NCBI RefSeq assembly: GCF_021228125.1
Contig: NZ_JAJQQS010000015.1
Span: 183,162-247,161 of the forward strand
Source: Streptomyces albireticuli
GTDB lineage: Bacteria > Actinomycetota > Actinomycetes > Streptomycetales > Streptomycetaceae
Reading direction: 5' to 3'
DNA length: 64,000 bases
A program made the translations under genes and the position numbers. The stretch's first letter is position 1. The number at the start of each line of letters is the position of its first letter. Shown piece by piece: positions 10,531 through 19,270 of the stretch. Below the pieces are notes generated by a model that saw only the letters and a list, made by a program, of their open reading frames with translations, was not told the DNA's origin and made no database searches.

Positions 10531-11703
10531 ATGACGGACGCCACAGATATGACGGGCCATCACCGCGGCACCCCGGTGCCCGCGCTGCTGGAGGAGCTGC
10601 GACGGCTCGCCGCGCTGCCCCTCGAACGCGGCGAGACCCTGCCGCCCGAGGCGTACACCTCCCCCGAGTGGTACGGCCGCGAGATCGAGCGGATCTTCCG
10701 GAAGGAGTGGCTGTGCGTGGCCCGGGCCGACGAGGTCCCGGAGCCCGGCAGCTACCTCCGGCTGGACGTGCTCGGCACCCCCCTGGTGATCACCCGGGAC
10801 GAGGGCGGCGAGCTGCACGCCCTCTCCCGGGTGTGCCGCCACCGGTTCATGGACGTCCTGCCACCGGAGAACACCCCCGGCAAGGGCAGCCTGAAGCGGC
10901 TCGTCTGCCCGTACCACACCTGGACGTACCGGCTGAACGGCCGCTACGCGGGGCAGCTGGCCGGAGCGCCGCTGATGCACGGCGTCGAGTTCGAGCGGGC
11001 CTCCTGCCGGTTGCCGGCGTACCGCCTCGCGGTCTGGAACGGCTTCGTCCTGCTCAGCCTCGACCCCCGGGCGCCCTCGCCCGACGCCGGACTCGCCGGC
11101 CTGGACCGGGTCCTGGCCGGCTACGGCCTCGACCGCTGGGAGAGCGTCGTCACCCTCGCCTGGGAGGACGTGCCGGCCAACTGGAAGGTGGCGGTGGAGA
11201 ACGGTTCGGAGAACTACCACCACATGGGCACCCACGCGGCCACCCTGGAGCCCGTCCTGCCGGGCAAGGACACCCGGGTCGACGCCTGCGACGGGCGCTG
11301 GTTCACGATGTTCACCCCCTTCGCCGCCGCCCCCGGCGAGAGGCGGCCGGAGGACGGCGAGGAAGCGCCGGGGCTGCTGATCGCCGGAATCTTCCCGCAG
11401 TTCGTGCTGGCGGTCCTGCGCGACAGCGCGGTCTGGATCCGCTGGCTGCCGACCGGCCCGGCCAGCCACGACGCCCGGCTGACCGCGCTGGTGCCGCCCG
11501 GTGCGTCGGGCGCGCCCGGCTTCACCGACTCCCTGGAGGAGGTCCGCCGGCAGCTCACACTGATCCAGGAGGAGGACCTGGTCGCGATCCGGGGCGTCCA
11601 GCGGGGCCTGAACTCGCGCCCCGCGCCGTCGAACGGGCGCTTCTCCCACCTGGAACGCCCGCTGTGGCAGTTCCAGCGGTACCTGGCGGAACGGCTGCTG
11701 TGA
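10531..11703 (+). CDS. Rieske non-heme iron oxygenase, alpha subunit
   Basis: A 390-residue aromatic ring-hydroxylating dioxygenase alpha-subunit homologue. The Rieske [2Fe-2S] ligands are Cys102/His104 (SRVCRHRFMD) and Cys126/His129 (VCPYHTWTYR). The catalytic domain has ENYHHMGTH at 227-235, giving His230 and His235 of the 2-His-1-carboxylate iron site. No beta subunit, ferredoxin or reductase gene is adjacent, so electrons must come from elsewhere. It is placed at the edge of the polyketide-like cluster, convergent with the FabG gene, so it probably oxygenates the pathway product. Oxygenases of this type also act as N-oxygenases or cyclases in antibiotic pathways, so the exact reaction cannot be read. 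Confidence 0.85.
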   Translation: MTDATDMTGHHRGTPVPALLEELRRLAALPLERGETLPPEAYTSPEWYGREIERIFRKEWLCVARADEVPEPGSYLRLDVLGTPLVITRDEGGELHALSRVCRHRFMDVLPPENTPGKGSLKRLVCPYHTWTYRLNGRYAGQLAGAPLMHGVEFERASCRLPAYRLAVWNGFVLLSLDPRAPSPDAGLAGLDRVLAGYGLDRWESVVTLAWEDVPANWKVAVENGSENYHHMGTHAATLEPVLPGKDTRVDACDGRWFTMFTPFAAAPGERRPEDGEEAPGLLIAGIFPQFVLAVLRDSAVWIRWLPTGPASHDARLTALVPPGASGAPGFTDSLEEVRRQLTLIQEEDLVAIRGVQRGLNSRPAPSNGRFSHLERPLWQFQRYLAERLL

Positions 11704-11761
11704 ACGGGGGCCCCGCCGCCCCTGGGAGATCCGCCCCGAGCCCCGGTTCCTCGGGCACCGG

Positions 11762-11782
11762 GCAGGCTGGTGTCCAGCCTGC
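11762..11782. terminator. Hairpin terminator between the convergent Rieske and FabG genes
   Basis: GCAGGCTGG (11762-11770) pairs with CCAGCCTGC (11774-11782) around a 3-base loop. It lies between two convergent genes and is followed at once by a copy of the dispersed 3'-end repeat. Confidence 0.6.
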
Positions 11783-11783
11783 G

Positions 11784-11829
11784 GCCCCCGGTCCCGGGAA
11801 GGGACGGTCAGGGGAAAGCCGTCCCGCCC
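11784..11829. repeat. Degenerate copy of the 3'-end dispersed repeat
   Basis: The pattern GCCCCCGGT, then CGGGAAGGG, then AGGGGAAAGCC, then a CCGC-type tail is shared with better copies at 30102 and 46956 and, inverted, at 29945. Here it sits 18 bases from the stop of the FabG gene. See the copies near 30000 and 46956. Confidence 0.5.
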
Positions 11830-11846
11830 ATGACCCCGCACACCCC

Positions 11847-12632
11847 CTACCCTCCCAGCCCCCCGTTCACCTCCACCACCTGTCCCGTCACATACCCCGC
11901 CCGCGCCGACACCAGGAAGGCCACCACGTCCGCGACCTCCTCCGCCCGCCCCGCCCGCCCCAGCGGTATCCGCTCCAGATGGCGCCGCGTCACCGCCTCC
12001 GGCAGCTCCGCCGTCATATCGGTGGCGATCAGGCCGGGGGCGACGACGTTCGCGCGGACGCCGTACCTGCCGCCCTCCTTCGCGAGGGAGCGGGTGAAGC
12101 CGATGATCCCGGCCTTCGACGCGGCGTAGTTGGCCTGGGCCGCGTTGCCGTGGAGCCCCGCGACGGACGACAGGGTGACGATCGCGCCCCCGCGCCGCTT
12201 CATCATCGGGAAGACGGCCGCGCGGCAGACGTGGTACGTGCCGTGCAGGTTGGTGTCGATCACCTCGTGCCACTCCTGATCGGACATCAGGGGCAGCGGC
12301 CGGTCCCGGGTGATGCCCGCCGAGGTGACCACGGCCGCCGGCGGCCCCAGCTCCCGCGCCGCCTCGGCGACGAACGCGCGGGCCCGGCCGGCGTCCGCGA
12401 CGTCGGCCCGCACGGCCAGGACCCGGGCCCCGGCCGCCTCGGCCGCCTTGACGGTGGCGTCGGCCTCGTCGGAGTGCGCGCGGTAGCAGAAGGCGACGTC
12501 GAAGCCGTCCTCGGCCAGCCGCAGGACGACGGCGCGGCCGATGCCCCGGGAGCCGCCCGTCACCAGGGCGGCCGGCCGCCCGGCCGGGTCGCCGGCCCGG
12601 CCGTCCGGTGCCGTGCCGGCCCGCGCGCTCAT
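11847..12632 (-). CDS. FabG-like 3-oxoacyl-ACP reductase (ketoreductase)
   Basis: A 261-residue classical SDR. The NADPH motif TGGSRGIG lies at 25-32. The catalytic residues are Ser155 or 156, Tyr169 and Lys173 (QANYAASKAG), and the NAG-like signature reads TSAGITRD. The C-terminal YVTGQVVEVNGGLGG is typical of FabG. It is the last gene of the leftward operon, and its ATG overlaps the ACP stop. With a ketosynthase, its inactive partner and an ACP, it should reduce the beta-keto group of the growing chain. No dehydratase or enoyl reductase is seen nearby, so the hydroxyl may be retained. Confidence 0.88.
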   Translation of the reverse strand: MSARAGTAPDGRAGDPAGRPAALVTGGSRGIGRAVVLRLAEDGFDVAFCYRAHSDEADATVKAAEAAGARVLAVRADVADAGRARAFVAEAARELGPPAAVVTSAGITRDRPLPLMSDQEWHEVIDTNLHGTYHVCRAAVFPMMKRRGGAIVTLSSVAGLHGNAAQANYAASKAGIIGFTRSLAKEGGRYGVRANVVAPGLIATDMTAELPEAVTRRHLERIPLGRAGRAEEVADVVAFLVSARAGYVTGQVVEVNGGLGG

Positions 12633-12901
12633 GCGGCGGACCGCCCGCCGACCCGGTCCCGTACCAGCGCGCTCACACGCCGGAACGAGCCGAGTCCGGC
12701 GAGCTCCGCGTCGTCGATCCGGATGCCGAAGCGCTCCTCCACGCGGACCGCTATCTCCAGCGAGATCAGCGAGTCGACGTCGAGGTCCTCCTTGAAACGG
12801 GCGTCGTCGGTGACCTCCTCCACGGGCAGTTCCAGCGCGCCGGCCACGACGGCCCGGAGCTCCTCGACGTCGAGGACGGGGGACTGGGGCTGTACGGACA
12901 T
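12629..12901 (-). CDS. Acyl carrier protein
   Basis: A 90-residue free-standing carrier protein. The phosphopantetheine site is Ser44 in LDVDSLISLEIAV, in an acidic, helical context typical of type II synthases. An AGGAG site sits 6 bases before the ATG. The gene overlaps the FabG start by 4 bases and is separated from the upstream ketosynthase homologue by a 139-base gap holding a 14-bp tandem repeat. It is the second carrier domain of the operon; the other is fused to the AMP-ligase. Two carriers suggest one for the starter and one for extension. Confidence 0.9.
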   Translation of the reverse strand: MSVQPQSPVLDVEELRAVVAGALELPVEEVTDDARFKEDLDVDSLISLEIAVRVEERFGIRIDDAELAGLGSFRRVSALVRDRVGGRSAA

Positions 12902-12940
12902 GGATGACTCCTCATGCGTCGTCAGGTGTAAGGAAAGCGC

Positions 12941-12996
12941 TGTCGGAAGAGGTCTGCCGGAAGGGGTCCGCCGGAAGGGGGCTGTCGTAAGGGGCC
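12941..12996. repeat. Four tandem 14-bp repeats inside the biosynthetic operon
   Basis: Four 14-bp units run from 12941, 12955, 12969 and 12983, each of the form TGYCGGAAGRGGKC. The last has GTAAG in place of GGAAG. The array lies in the only sizeable gap of an otherwise overlapping operon, 39 bases before the ACP start. The unit length is not a multiple of three, so it is not coding. On the transcribed strand it is pyrimidine-rich and might affect mRNA folding or ACP expression. Confidence 0.7.
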
Positions 12997-13040
12997 TGGC
13001 ACCCGGCCCCGGAAGGCGGCCCCGGGTACCGCACCCACGG

Positions 13041-14045
13041 TCAGCCCCGCGGCCCGGTCAGCAGGAGCGCCGCGACCGCGTCGTCCCCCGCACCCCCGGC
13101 GGTGGCGAGGACCGCGCCGTCGCGGCCGGCGTCGAAGTGGGCGACCGCGGCGGCGCACTGGAGGACGCCCAGCGCGCCGGCGCACGGACCCAGGCGGGCC
13201 TGGAGGTCGAAGGCCGCCGCCCCGGGCACGGGACCCTGGCCGGGAGCGGGCGAGCCGTCCCCCTCCGTGAGCCACAGACCCGGCGGCCCCGCGGCGCGCC
13301 CGGAGGTCACGGCCGCCACGGCCGCCGCCCGGTCCGCCGCGCGCGCGTAACCGCCGACCGTGGCCCGGGCGCGCGCGCCGCGTGCCTCCGCGCCCGTACG
13401 CGACTCGAGCACGAGGGCGACGGCACCGTCGAGGACCGGGGCGCCCAGCAGCTTGGTGACGGCGTCGCCCGCGGGCTCCACCCCGATCACCACGGCGGTC
13501 TCCGCGCGCCCGGCGGCGATCACGCCCCGCGCCCAGTACACCGCGTCGAGCCCGCTCGTGGGGCCGTTGCACAGGGTGATGTTCGGCCCGCGCAGCCCGT
13601 GCCGCATGGCGACGGAGCCGGCCGTGACGTTGCTCGACGTCTGCGGCAGGCCGAGCGGGCTCAGCCCGGTCACGGTGTCCCGGGCGATGATGTCGGTGAA
13701 CGCGCAGACGCTGTCCAGGATGCCGAAGTTGGAGGACACCAGGACGGCGGTCGTGTCCCCGTCGCCGCCGAAGCCGTCCTCGCCGTACAGGCCGGCGTCG
13801 CGCAGCGCGGGCTCGGTGGCGCGCAGGGCGAGGCGGGAGCCGCGGTCCTTGTGGCGCATCTCGCGGCCGGTCAGGCCGGTGTGCGGGTCGAAGCCGCCCT
13901 CGCGTACGGCACCGAGCAGCTCGTCCGGCAGCGTCAGCCCCGGCACGGCGAGCCCCGCACCGGTGACGACGACCTCCCGGGCCGCCGCCCGCCGCCCGTC
14001 CGCCCTTTCCGTACCCGCCGTGCCGTCGTGTCCGTCGCGCCTCAT
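13041..14045 (-). CDS. Ketosynthase homologue lacking the catalytic Cys (chain-length-factor-like)
   Basis: A 334-residue thiolase-fold protein related to beta-ketoacyl synthases but degenerate. Where active enzymes have TACSSGLDA, this protein has NGPTSGLDA, putting Pro162 at the nucleophile position. The C-terminal His motifs (HGTGT, GHT) are absent too, and the protein is shorter than usual (334 versus about 400). It follows an apparently active ketosynthase with a 4-base overlap, as KS-beta/CLF follows KS-alpha in type II systems. The likely role is a non-catalytic heterodimer partner that shapes the chain pocket. It differs enough from classical CLFs that the pairing is inferred. Confidence 0.72.
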   Translation of the reverse strand: MRRDGHDGTAGTERADGRRAAAREVVVTGAGLAVPGLTLPDELLGAVREGGFDPHTGLTGREMRHKDRGSRLALRATEPALRDAGLYGEDGFGGDGDTTAVLVSSNFGILDSVCAFTDIIARDTVTGLSPLGLPQTSSNVTAGSVAMRHGLRGPNITLCNGPTSGLDAVYWARGVIAAGRAETAVVIGVEPAGDAVTKLLGAPVLDGAVALVLESRTGAEARGARARATVGGYARAADRAAAVAAVTSGRAAGPPGLWLTEGDGSPAPGQGPVPGAAAFDLQARLGPCAGALGVLQCAAAVAHFDAGRDGAVLATAGGAGDDAVAALLLTGPRG

Positions 14046-15175
14046 CGTGCCGCCTCCAGGATCGCCACCGCGTTGATCCCGCCGAAGCCGAACGCGTCGA
14101 CCTGGGCGATGCCGATCCGGGCGGCCGCCGCTTGGTGCCGGACGAGCCGGAGCCCGGCGGCCTCCGGCACGGGGTCGGTGAGCCCGAGCACCGGCGGCAC
14201 GGTGCCCCGCCGGGTGGCCAGCACCGCCATGACCAGGCTCAGCAGCCCCGAACCGCCCAGCGTGTGCCCCGTCATCGACTTGACGGCGGTCATCAGGGGC
14301 CCGGCGCCGGGCTCGAAGAGCGCCGAGAGGACCCCGGCCTCGGTCGTGTCGTTCTTCGGGGTGCCGCTGCCGTGCAGCATGACCAGGTCGATGTCCTCCG
14401 GCCCCACCCCGGCGCGCCGGTAGGCGTCCCGCAGCACGCGGGTGATGCCCGCCGGGTCGGGGGCCGTCGGGTGGTGGGCGTCGCAGTTCACGCCGACGGC
14501 CCGCAGCCGGGCGTACACCCGCTGCCCGGGGGCGGCGGCACGCCGTACGACCACGGCCACGGCGCCCTCGCCCATCAGCATGCCCTTGTGCGAACGGTCG
14601 AAGGGGCGCAGTGCCTCGGGGACGTCGTTCTGCACCCGGTCCAGGGTGCCGAAGGCGCTCTCGCCGAGGGCGTCCGTGCCCGCGACGACGACGGTGTCGG
14701 CCTCGCCCGCCTCGATCAGGTCCGTGGCCATGGCCAGTGCGTAGAGGGAGGCCGCGCAGGCGTTGGCGAAGGTATAGGTGCGGGTGGCGCCGAAGGTCTC
14801 CCGCAGCGCGGTGCCGAAGTGCAGGCCGGCGGTGTCGAGCGGGGTGCCCTCCTTCCACCACAGCTCGGCGCTGCGCTGCTCCTGGAGCGTGGTGCCGACG
14901 AGGACGGGCACGTCCGCGAGGTCGCCGGGGTGGCCCGCGTCGGCCAGGGCCCGGCCGACGGCCGCCTTCAGCCAACGGGTCGCGCGGCCCGGTTCGTCCG
15001 CACCGGGCCGGGCCCGGTCGTCGATCTCGTACGCCCGTTTCGCCCGGTACTTCGTGGTGTCGAAGGCCCGGAGGCCGGCCAGCCCGGTACGGCCCGCGCA
15101 CAGCGAGTCGAAGATCTCCTCGGGTGTGGAGCCGATGCTCGCGACCGCCCCCATGCCGACGATGTCCCGGCTCAT
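14042..15175 (-). CDS. Beta-ketoacyl synthase (KAS II-like condensing enzyme)
   Basis: A 377-residue condensing enzyme with an intact triad: Cys140 (FANACAASLYALA), His268 (LHGSGTPKNDTTEA) and His304 (KSMTGHTLGGSG). It should catalyse decarboxylative Claisen condensation of an acyl starter with a malonyl-ACP. It overlaps the AMP-ligase stop and the degenerate ketosynthase start by 4 bases each, so it is tightly coupled. There is no dedicated malonyl transferase in the window, so malonyl-ACP presumably comes from primary FabD. KS-like genes of this type also occur in aryl polyene and ladderane-type clusters, but the rest of those gene sets is missing. Confidence 0.87.
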   Translation of the reverse strand: MSRDIVGMGAVASIGSTPEEIFDSLCAGRTGLAGLRAFDTTKYRAKRAYEIDDRARPGADEPGRATRWLKAAVGRALADAGHPGDLADVPVLVGTTLQEQRSAELWWKEGTPLDTAGLHFGTALRETFGATRTYTFANACAASLYALAMATDLIEAGEADTVVVAGTDALGESAFGTLDRVQNDVPEALRPFDRSHKGMLMGEGAVAVVVRRAAAPGQRVYARLRAVGVNCDAHHPTAPDPAGITRVLRDAYRRAGVGPEDIDLVMLHGSGTPKNDTTEAGVLSALFEPGAGPLMTAVKSMTGHTLGGSGLLSLVMAVLATRRGTVPPVLGLTDPVPEAAGLRLVRHQAAAARIGIAQVDAFGFGGINAVAILEAAR

Positions 15176-17040
15176 GACCGCCCCACCCGCTCACGGAGCT
15201 TGTAGGCGGCCAGCTTGCCGGTGGCCGTCGCGGGCAGGACGTCGACGAACTCGAAGCGGCTCGGACGCTTGTAGGGCGCGAGCCGGGAGCGGACCGAGGC
15301 GCGGATGGCCCGCCGTACGGCCTCCCGGTCGGCGCCCTCCGCGGTCACGGTGAAGGCCACGGAGTGCTGGAGGCCGTGCCGGTCGGGGGTGCCGACCACC
15401 ACGCAGTCCGTGACGCCGTCGATCGAGCGGACCACGTCCTCGATCTCGCCGGGCACGACCTTGTAACCGCCGAGGTTGAGGACGTCGTCGGCGCGGCAGA
15501 GGTAGACGATGCCGCCGTCGGGGTTCCGCCGGACCAGGTCGCCGGTGTACGCGCCGCCGTCGGCGAAGGTGGCACCGCCGGCGTCGGCGCGGCCGACGTA
15601 GCCGAGGGAGACCGTGGGCCCGCCGATGTGCAGCCGGCCGTCCGTGCCGTCCGGCACCGGTACGCCGCGGTCGTCGCGGACGGTCACGGTCACCCCGGGG
15701 ACGGGCAGGCCCGCGAGGCCGTGCATGGGCGGCGCGGCCGGGGTGGCGACGGCGACGTGCATCACCTCGGTGGCGCCGAGGCAGTTCATCACCCGCGCGC
15801 CGAAGGCCTCCTGCACGCGCAGGCTGAGCCCGGCCGGGCAGTTCTCGCCGGCGGTCAGGCACAGCCGCAGTCGTCCGGTCACCTCGTCGCCGGGCGACGG
15901 GAGCGTGTCGAGCAGTCCCGCGTACAGGCGGGGCACCGAGCACAGCACGGTCGGGCGGTGGCGGCGCAGGGCGGCGGCGACCGCGCGCGGGTCGACGGCG
16001 CCGCGCAGGAGGACGGCGCTCGCCCCGGCGGCCAGGGTGCACAGTACGGAGCTGCCGAAGCCGTAGCCGAAGGACATCCGGGCGGTGGACAGCACCACGT
16101 CGTCCGGGCGCAGGCCCATCACCTCGCCGAACCCGTCGAGCATGGCGGTGATCCCGGCCGCGGAGTGGCGTACGCCCTTCGGGCGGCCGGTGCTGCCCGA
16201 GGTGTACTGGACCAGCGCCTCCCGGTCGACGGGCCGCGCGGCGGCGGGTGCCGTGCCGCCCGGCCGGTGGGCGTCGGTCGCCCGGCCGGTGCGCAGCCCC
16301 TCCCGCACCCCCTCGCCCGTGAACCGGGACAGGCCTGCGAACGCCTCCTCCAAGGAGCGCTCCCGGGCCGCGCCGACGTCCAGATGGACCAGGGCCGCCG
16401 CGCAGTCCCCGGCGATGAACCGCAGGTCCGCGTCGGAGTGCAGCGGGCTCACCGGAACCGGCACACAGCCGTGCCACCACAGGCCCAGCACGGCCACGGC
16501 GGTGGCCACCGAGTCCTCGGCGACGATCAGACCACGGACGCCGGGCGGCACGCCGCGCGCCCGCAGCGCCCCGGCGTAGCCCCGTGCCGCCCGGTGGAGC
16601 CGCGCGTACGACACCTCGCCGGCGTCGGGATCCGCATAGGCGGTCCGGTCGCCGTGGCCCGCCGCCAGATGGACGCCCAGCAGACGGTCCGTCAGTGACG
16701 GGCGGCCGGCGGGGGCGGCCGGCGAGGCGGAGGCGTCCTGACGAGGCGGGGGGCCCGCCGGGGAACGCGCCGGGGAATCCGGGAAGGCCGCGGCCGCGTC
16801 GGCGCGTTTCGCCGCCAGCAGGGCCGCCGCGTCCCGCACGCTGTCGACCGCCGCCGTCTCCTCGTCGGTGAGCGCGACGCCGAAGGTCTGCTCGATGCGC
16901 GCCGCGATCTCGACCTTCTCCAGGGAATCCACCTTGAGCTCCTGGTGGAACGAGGCGTCGGCCGGTACGTCCCGCACATCCAGCTCGAGAACGCACGCCA
17001 CTATTTCGCGAAGCCGGTCACCGGCGTCGGAATTCCGCAC
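15172..17040 (-). CDS. Acyl-AMP ligase with an N-terminal acyl carrier domain
   Basis: A 622-residue fusion. Residues 5-80 form a carrier domain with Ser39 in LKVDSLEKVEIAA. After a Pro/Ala linker (about 85-125), residues 130-620 form an adenylate-forming enzyme with YTSGSTGRPKGVRH, a GATEVMH motif, YTGDLVRR and the terminal lysine region TATGKLAAYKL. It resembles benzoate/acyl-CoA ligases. It would activate a carboxylic acid and load it onto its own carrier as starter. The GTG at 17040 is chosen because AAGGAG (17048-17053) lies 7 bases upstream. An in-frame extension to 17142 has no such site and reads as non-coding. First gene of the leftward operon. Confidence 0.85.
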   Translation of the reverse strand: MRNSDAGDRLREIVACVLELDVRDVPADASFHQELKVDSLEKVEIAARIEQTFGVALTDEETAAVDSVRDAAALLAAKRADAAAAFPDSPARSPAGPPPRQDASASPAAPAGRPSLTDRLLGVHLAAGHGDRTAYADPDAGEVSYARLHRAARGYAGALRARGVPPGVRGLIVAEDSVATAVAVLGLWWHGCVPVPVSPLHSDADLRFIAGDCAAALVHLDVGAARERSLEEAFAGLSRFTGEGVREGLRTGRATDAHRPGGTAPAAARPVDREALVQYTSGSTGRPKGVRHSAAGITAMLDGFGEVMGLRPDDVVLSTARMSFGYGFGSSVLCTLAAGASAVLLRGAVDPRAVAAALRRHRPTVLCSVPRLYAGLLDTLPSPGDEVTGRLRLCLTAGENCPAGLSLRVQEAFGARVMNCLGATEVMHVAVATPAAPPMHGLAGLPVPGVTVTVRDDRGVPVPDGTDGRLHIGGPTVSLGYVGRADAGGATFADGGAYTGDLVRRNPDGGIVYLCRADDVLNLGGYKVVPGEIEDVVRSIDGVTDCVVVGTPDRHGLQHSVAFTVTAEGADREAVRRAIRASVRSRLAPYKRPSRFEFVDVLPATATGKLAAYKLRERVGRS

Positions 17041-17527
17041 GGGTGTACTCCTTATCGGCCTTGTCGGCTTTATCGGGCCCTGTCGAGTGGGCACGGACCG
17101 GTCATAGCGATCCGGAGCTCTCCGGAGGACTTTTCCCGACACTAGCGAGACGGAATTCCGGTATCGAAGGGACGGCGGGGCAGTACGTCAGGTCCTCGGA
17201 GCCCCGGGGCCGGGAGCCGGGGCGGAACCCTCGCCCAGGACGTCCTGCCTGGTGGGAGAGGGAGAAAACACCTTCTGGCGGGCGGACTTGACGGGCTATG
17301 GACCGGCCGGTGGCCGTGCCCGGCCCGGCGCGGATAACTTCGCTTGTCGGCGGGCACCACCGGCGGACCGTGAGGTTCCGGAGCGGCCGGGCAAGCAACG
17401 GAAAAGCAACGGCAGAGCCCTTTCCGCACCCGGGCCCCGGAACTCCCGAACGACGTGCCGAGGAGTTCCCGTAGTCGCGCCGCCCCGCGATTCCGCGGTT
17501 CCGTACTTCCCGACAGAAGCCAGGTGA
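17041..17527. promoter_or_regulatory. Divergent promoter region of the two biosynthetic operons
   Basis: A 487-base spacer between two divergent operons. The AAGGAG ribosome site of the leftward operon is at 17048-17053. The middle is rich in short GGGGC/GCCCC repeats. I could not pick reliable -10/-35 boxes or a clear operator. No pathway-specific regulator gene is adjacent. Confidence 0.4.
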
Positions 17528-19270
17528 ATGATGCCCCTCACTTCACGCACTCTGCTGACCCCGGAGGCCCGCCTGAGCCTCGTGGACCACCCGGGCCTCG
17601 GCGGCGGCAACGCGTGGCGCGTGGCCGCCGCGCTCAACCCGGCCGCCGACCTGCCGCTGATCGCCGCGGACATCCCGCTCCTCAACACCGAGGGCTGGCA
17701 GCAGTCGGAGTTCAGCCTCCGCCAGCTCGACGCGCTGGCCGACGCCTGGGCGGCCTGGTACCACGACCAGGGCGTCCGCCCCCGCGACCGCGTCGCCGTC
17801 TACCTTGAGGACTCCTTCGAGGACCACCTCCAGCTCGCGGCCCTGGCCCGCATCGGCGCCATCGCGGTGCTCATCAACGGCCGGATGAAACCCGAACTCG
17901 CCCTCGGCCTCATCCGCCGCACCGCCCCCGTCGGCATCTACACCGACGCCCCCCGGCTCGCCCTCTTCGCGGGCCGCGAGCGCGAACTCCCCGTCGTCCG
18001 CTGGACCCGCACCCGCCAGGACGTCGGCATCCTCGGCAACCGCACCCCGCCCGCCGGCGCCGAGTACCGCCACGGTGCCGAGGACCCGGTCGTCATCTGC
18101 CACTCCTCCGGCACCACCGGCAACCCCAAGCCCGTGGTCTGGACCCACCGGCAGAGCGTCGCCGGCGCCCTCTACCGGCTGGCGCACCAGCCCGAGCCGG
18201 CCGGCTCCCTCGCCCTGGCGGCCTTCCCCCAGTCCCACTCCAGCGCCATCGCCTTCACCTTCTACTCCCTCCTCGCCGGACTCCCCACCGTCGGCTGGTC
18301 CGACCCCACCGGCCCCGGCCTCGCCCGCGGCTGCGCCACCTACCGGCCCACCGTCGTCCTCGCCTTCAACGAGGCCCTGACCGACCTGGCCACCCGTGAC
18401 CCCGACCCGGCCGCCTTCGGCTCCGTCGAGGTGTGGCTGAACCTCGGCGACTGCGGCCACGACGCCCATATGCGCAAGCTCATGCGGCTCGGCCGCACCA
18501 GGACCGGCGACACCACCGTGCCCGGCTCGGTCATCGACGACGGCCTCGGCTCCTCCGAGCTCGGCTGGGCGGCGCTGCGCCGCGTGATCACCCCGGACAG
18601 CCCGCCCCGCGCCCGCCACCTCGGCCGGCGCGTACCGATCTCCGAGGTCGCCGTCCTGCGCGAGGACGGCAGCCACGCGGACCCGGGCGAGGTCGGCCTG
18701 CTCGGCGTGCGCGGCGACTCCATCGCCCGCGGCTACTGGAACGACTCCGACACCACCTACCGCTCCACCCTCGCCGGATACTGGCTCTCCGGCGACCTCG
18801 TCCACCGCACCGAGGAAGGCGACTTCTTCCACGTCGACCGCGCCGTCGACCGGATCCGCACCGAGGCCGGGGACGGCTACTCCGCGCTGATGGAGGAGGA
18901 GCTCCTGCTCGGCCTCGACGAGGTCGCCGACTGCGCCGTCGTCGCGGGCCACGACCACGACCGGACCGTACCCGTCGCCCTCGTCCGCCTGTACGACCGC
19001 GCGGCCGGCGGGAACGGCGGCGCGCCGCCCGCCCGGGACGCCGTGGACCTGCTGCGCCGGGCCAACGCCGTCCTCGACCGGATAGGCCAGCCCCGCCTCG
19101 CCCTGCTGGAGATCGCCGCCTCACCGGCCGATCTCCCGCTCGGGCCCACCGGCAAGGTCCTCAAGCGGCAGCTGCGCGAGAAGTACGTCTCCCTCCGGAC
19201 CTACCGCCCGGCCGACCCCGAGGCCGTCGCCACCACCGCCGACGTGCCCGCACCGGTGGTCCCCCGGTGA
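17528..19270 (+). CDS. Second acyl/aryl-AMP ligase, stand-alone
   Basis: A 580-residue adenylate-forming enzyme of class I. Motifs seen: CHSSGTTGNPKPVVWTH (P-loop-like A3), DDGLGSSELGW at the A5 position, YWLSGDLVHR (A7), and the C-terminal lysine LGPTGKVLKRQL. The A8 hinge is DRAVDRIRTEAGDGYSAL. It differs clearly from the carrier-fused ligase of the divergent operon, so the pathway activates two acids or transfers one acid twice. Two ATGs in a row (17528 and 17531) are both possible, after AGCCAGGTGA. Its stop overlaps the GTG start of the thioesterase. Substrate cannot be read. Confidence 0.83.
   Translation: MMPLTSRTLLTPEARLSLVDHPGLGGGNAWRVAAALNPAADLPLIAADIPLLNTEGWQQSEFSLRQLDALADAWAAWYHDQGVRPRDRVAVYLEDSFEDHLQLAALARIGAIAVLINGRMKPELALGLIRRTAPVGIYTDAPRLALFAGRERELPVVRWTRTRQDVGILGNRTPPAGAEYRHGAEDPVVICHSSGTTGNPKPVVWTHRQSVAGALYRLAHQPEPAGSLALAAFPQSHSSAIAFTFYSLLAGLPTVGWSDPTGPGLARGCATYRPTVVLAFNEALTDLATRDPDPAAFGSVEVWLNLGDCGHDAHMRKLMRLGRTRTGDTTVPGSVIDDGLGSSELGWAALRRVITPDSPPRARHLGRRVPISEVAVLREDGSHADPGEVGLLGVRGDSIARGYWNDSDTTYRSTLAGYWLSGDLVHRTEEGDFFHVDRAVDRIRTEAGDGYSALMEEELLLGLDEVADCAVVAGHDHDRTVPVALVRLYDRAAGGNGGAPPARDAVDLLRRANAVLDRIGQPRLALLEIAASPADLPLGPTGKVLKRQLREKYVSLRTYRPADPEAVATTADVPAPVVPR

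Noticed and set aside
11847..17040. Aryl polyene, ladderane or highly reducing type II PKS cluster
   Set aside because: Dehydratase, isomerase, acyltransferase-like and reductase genes typical of those clusters are absent.
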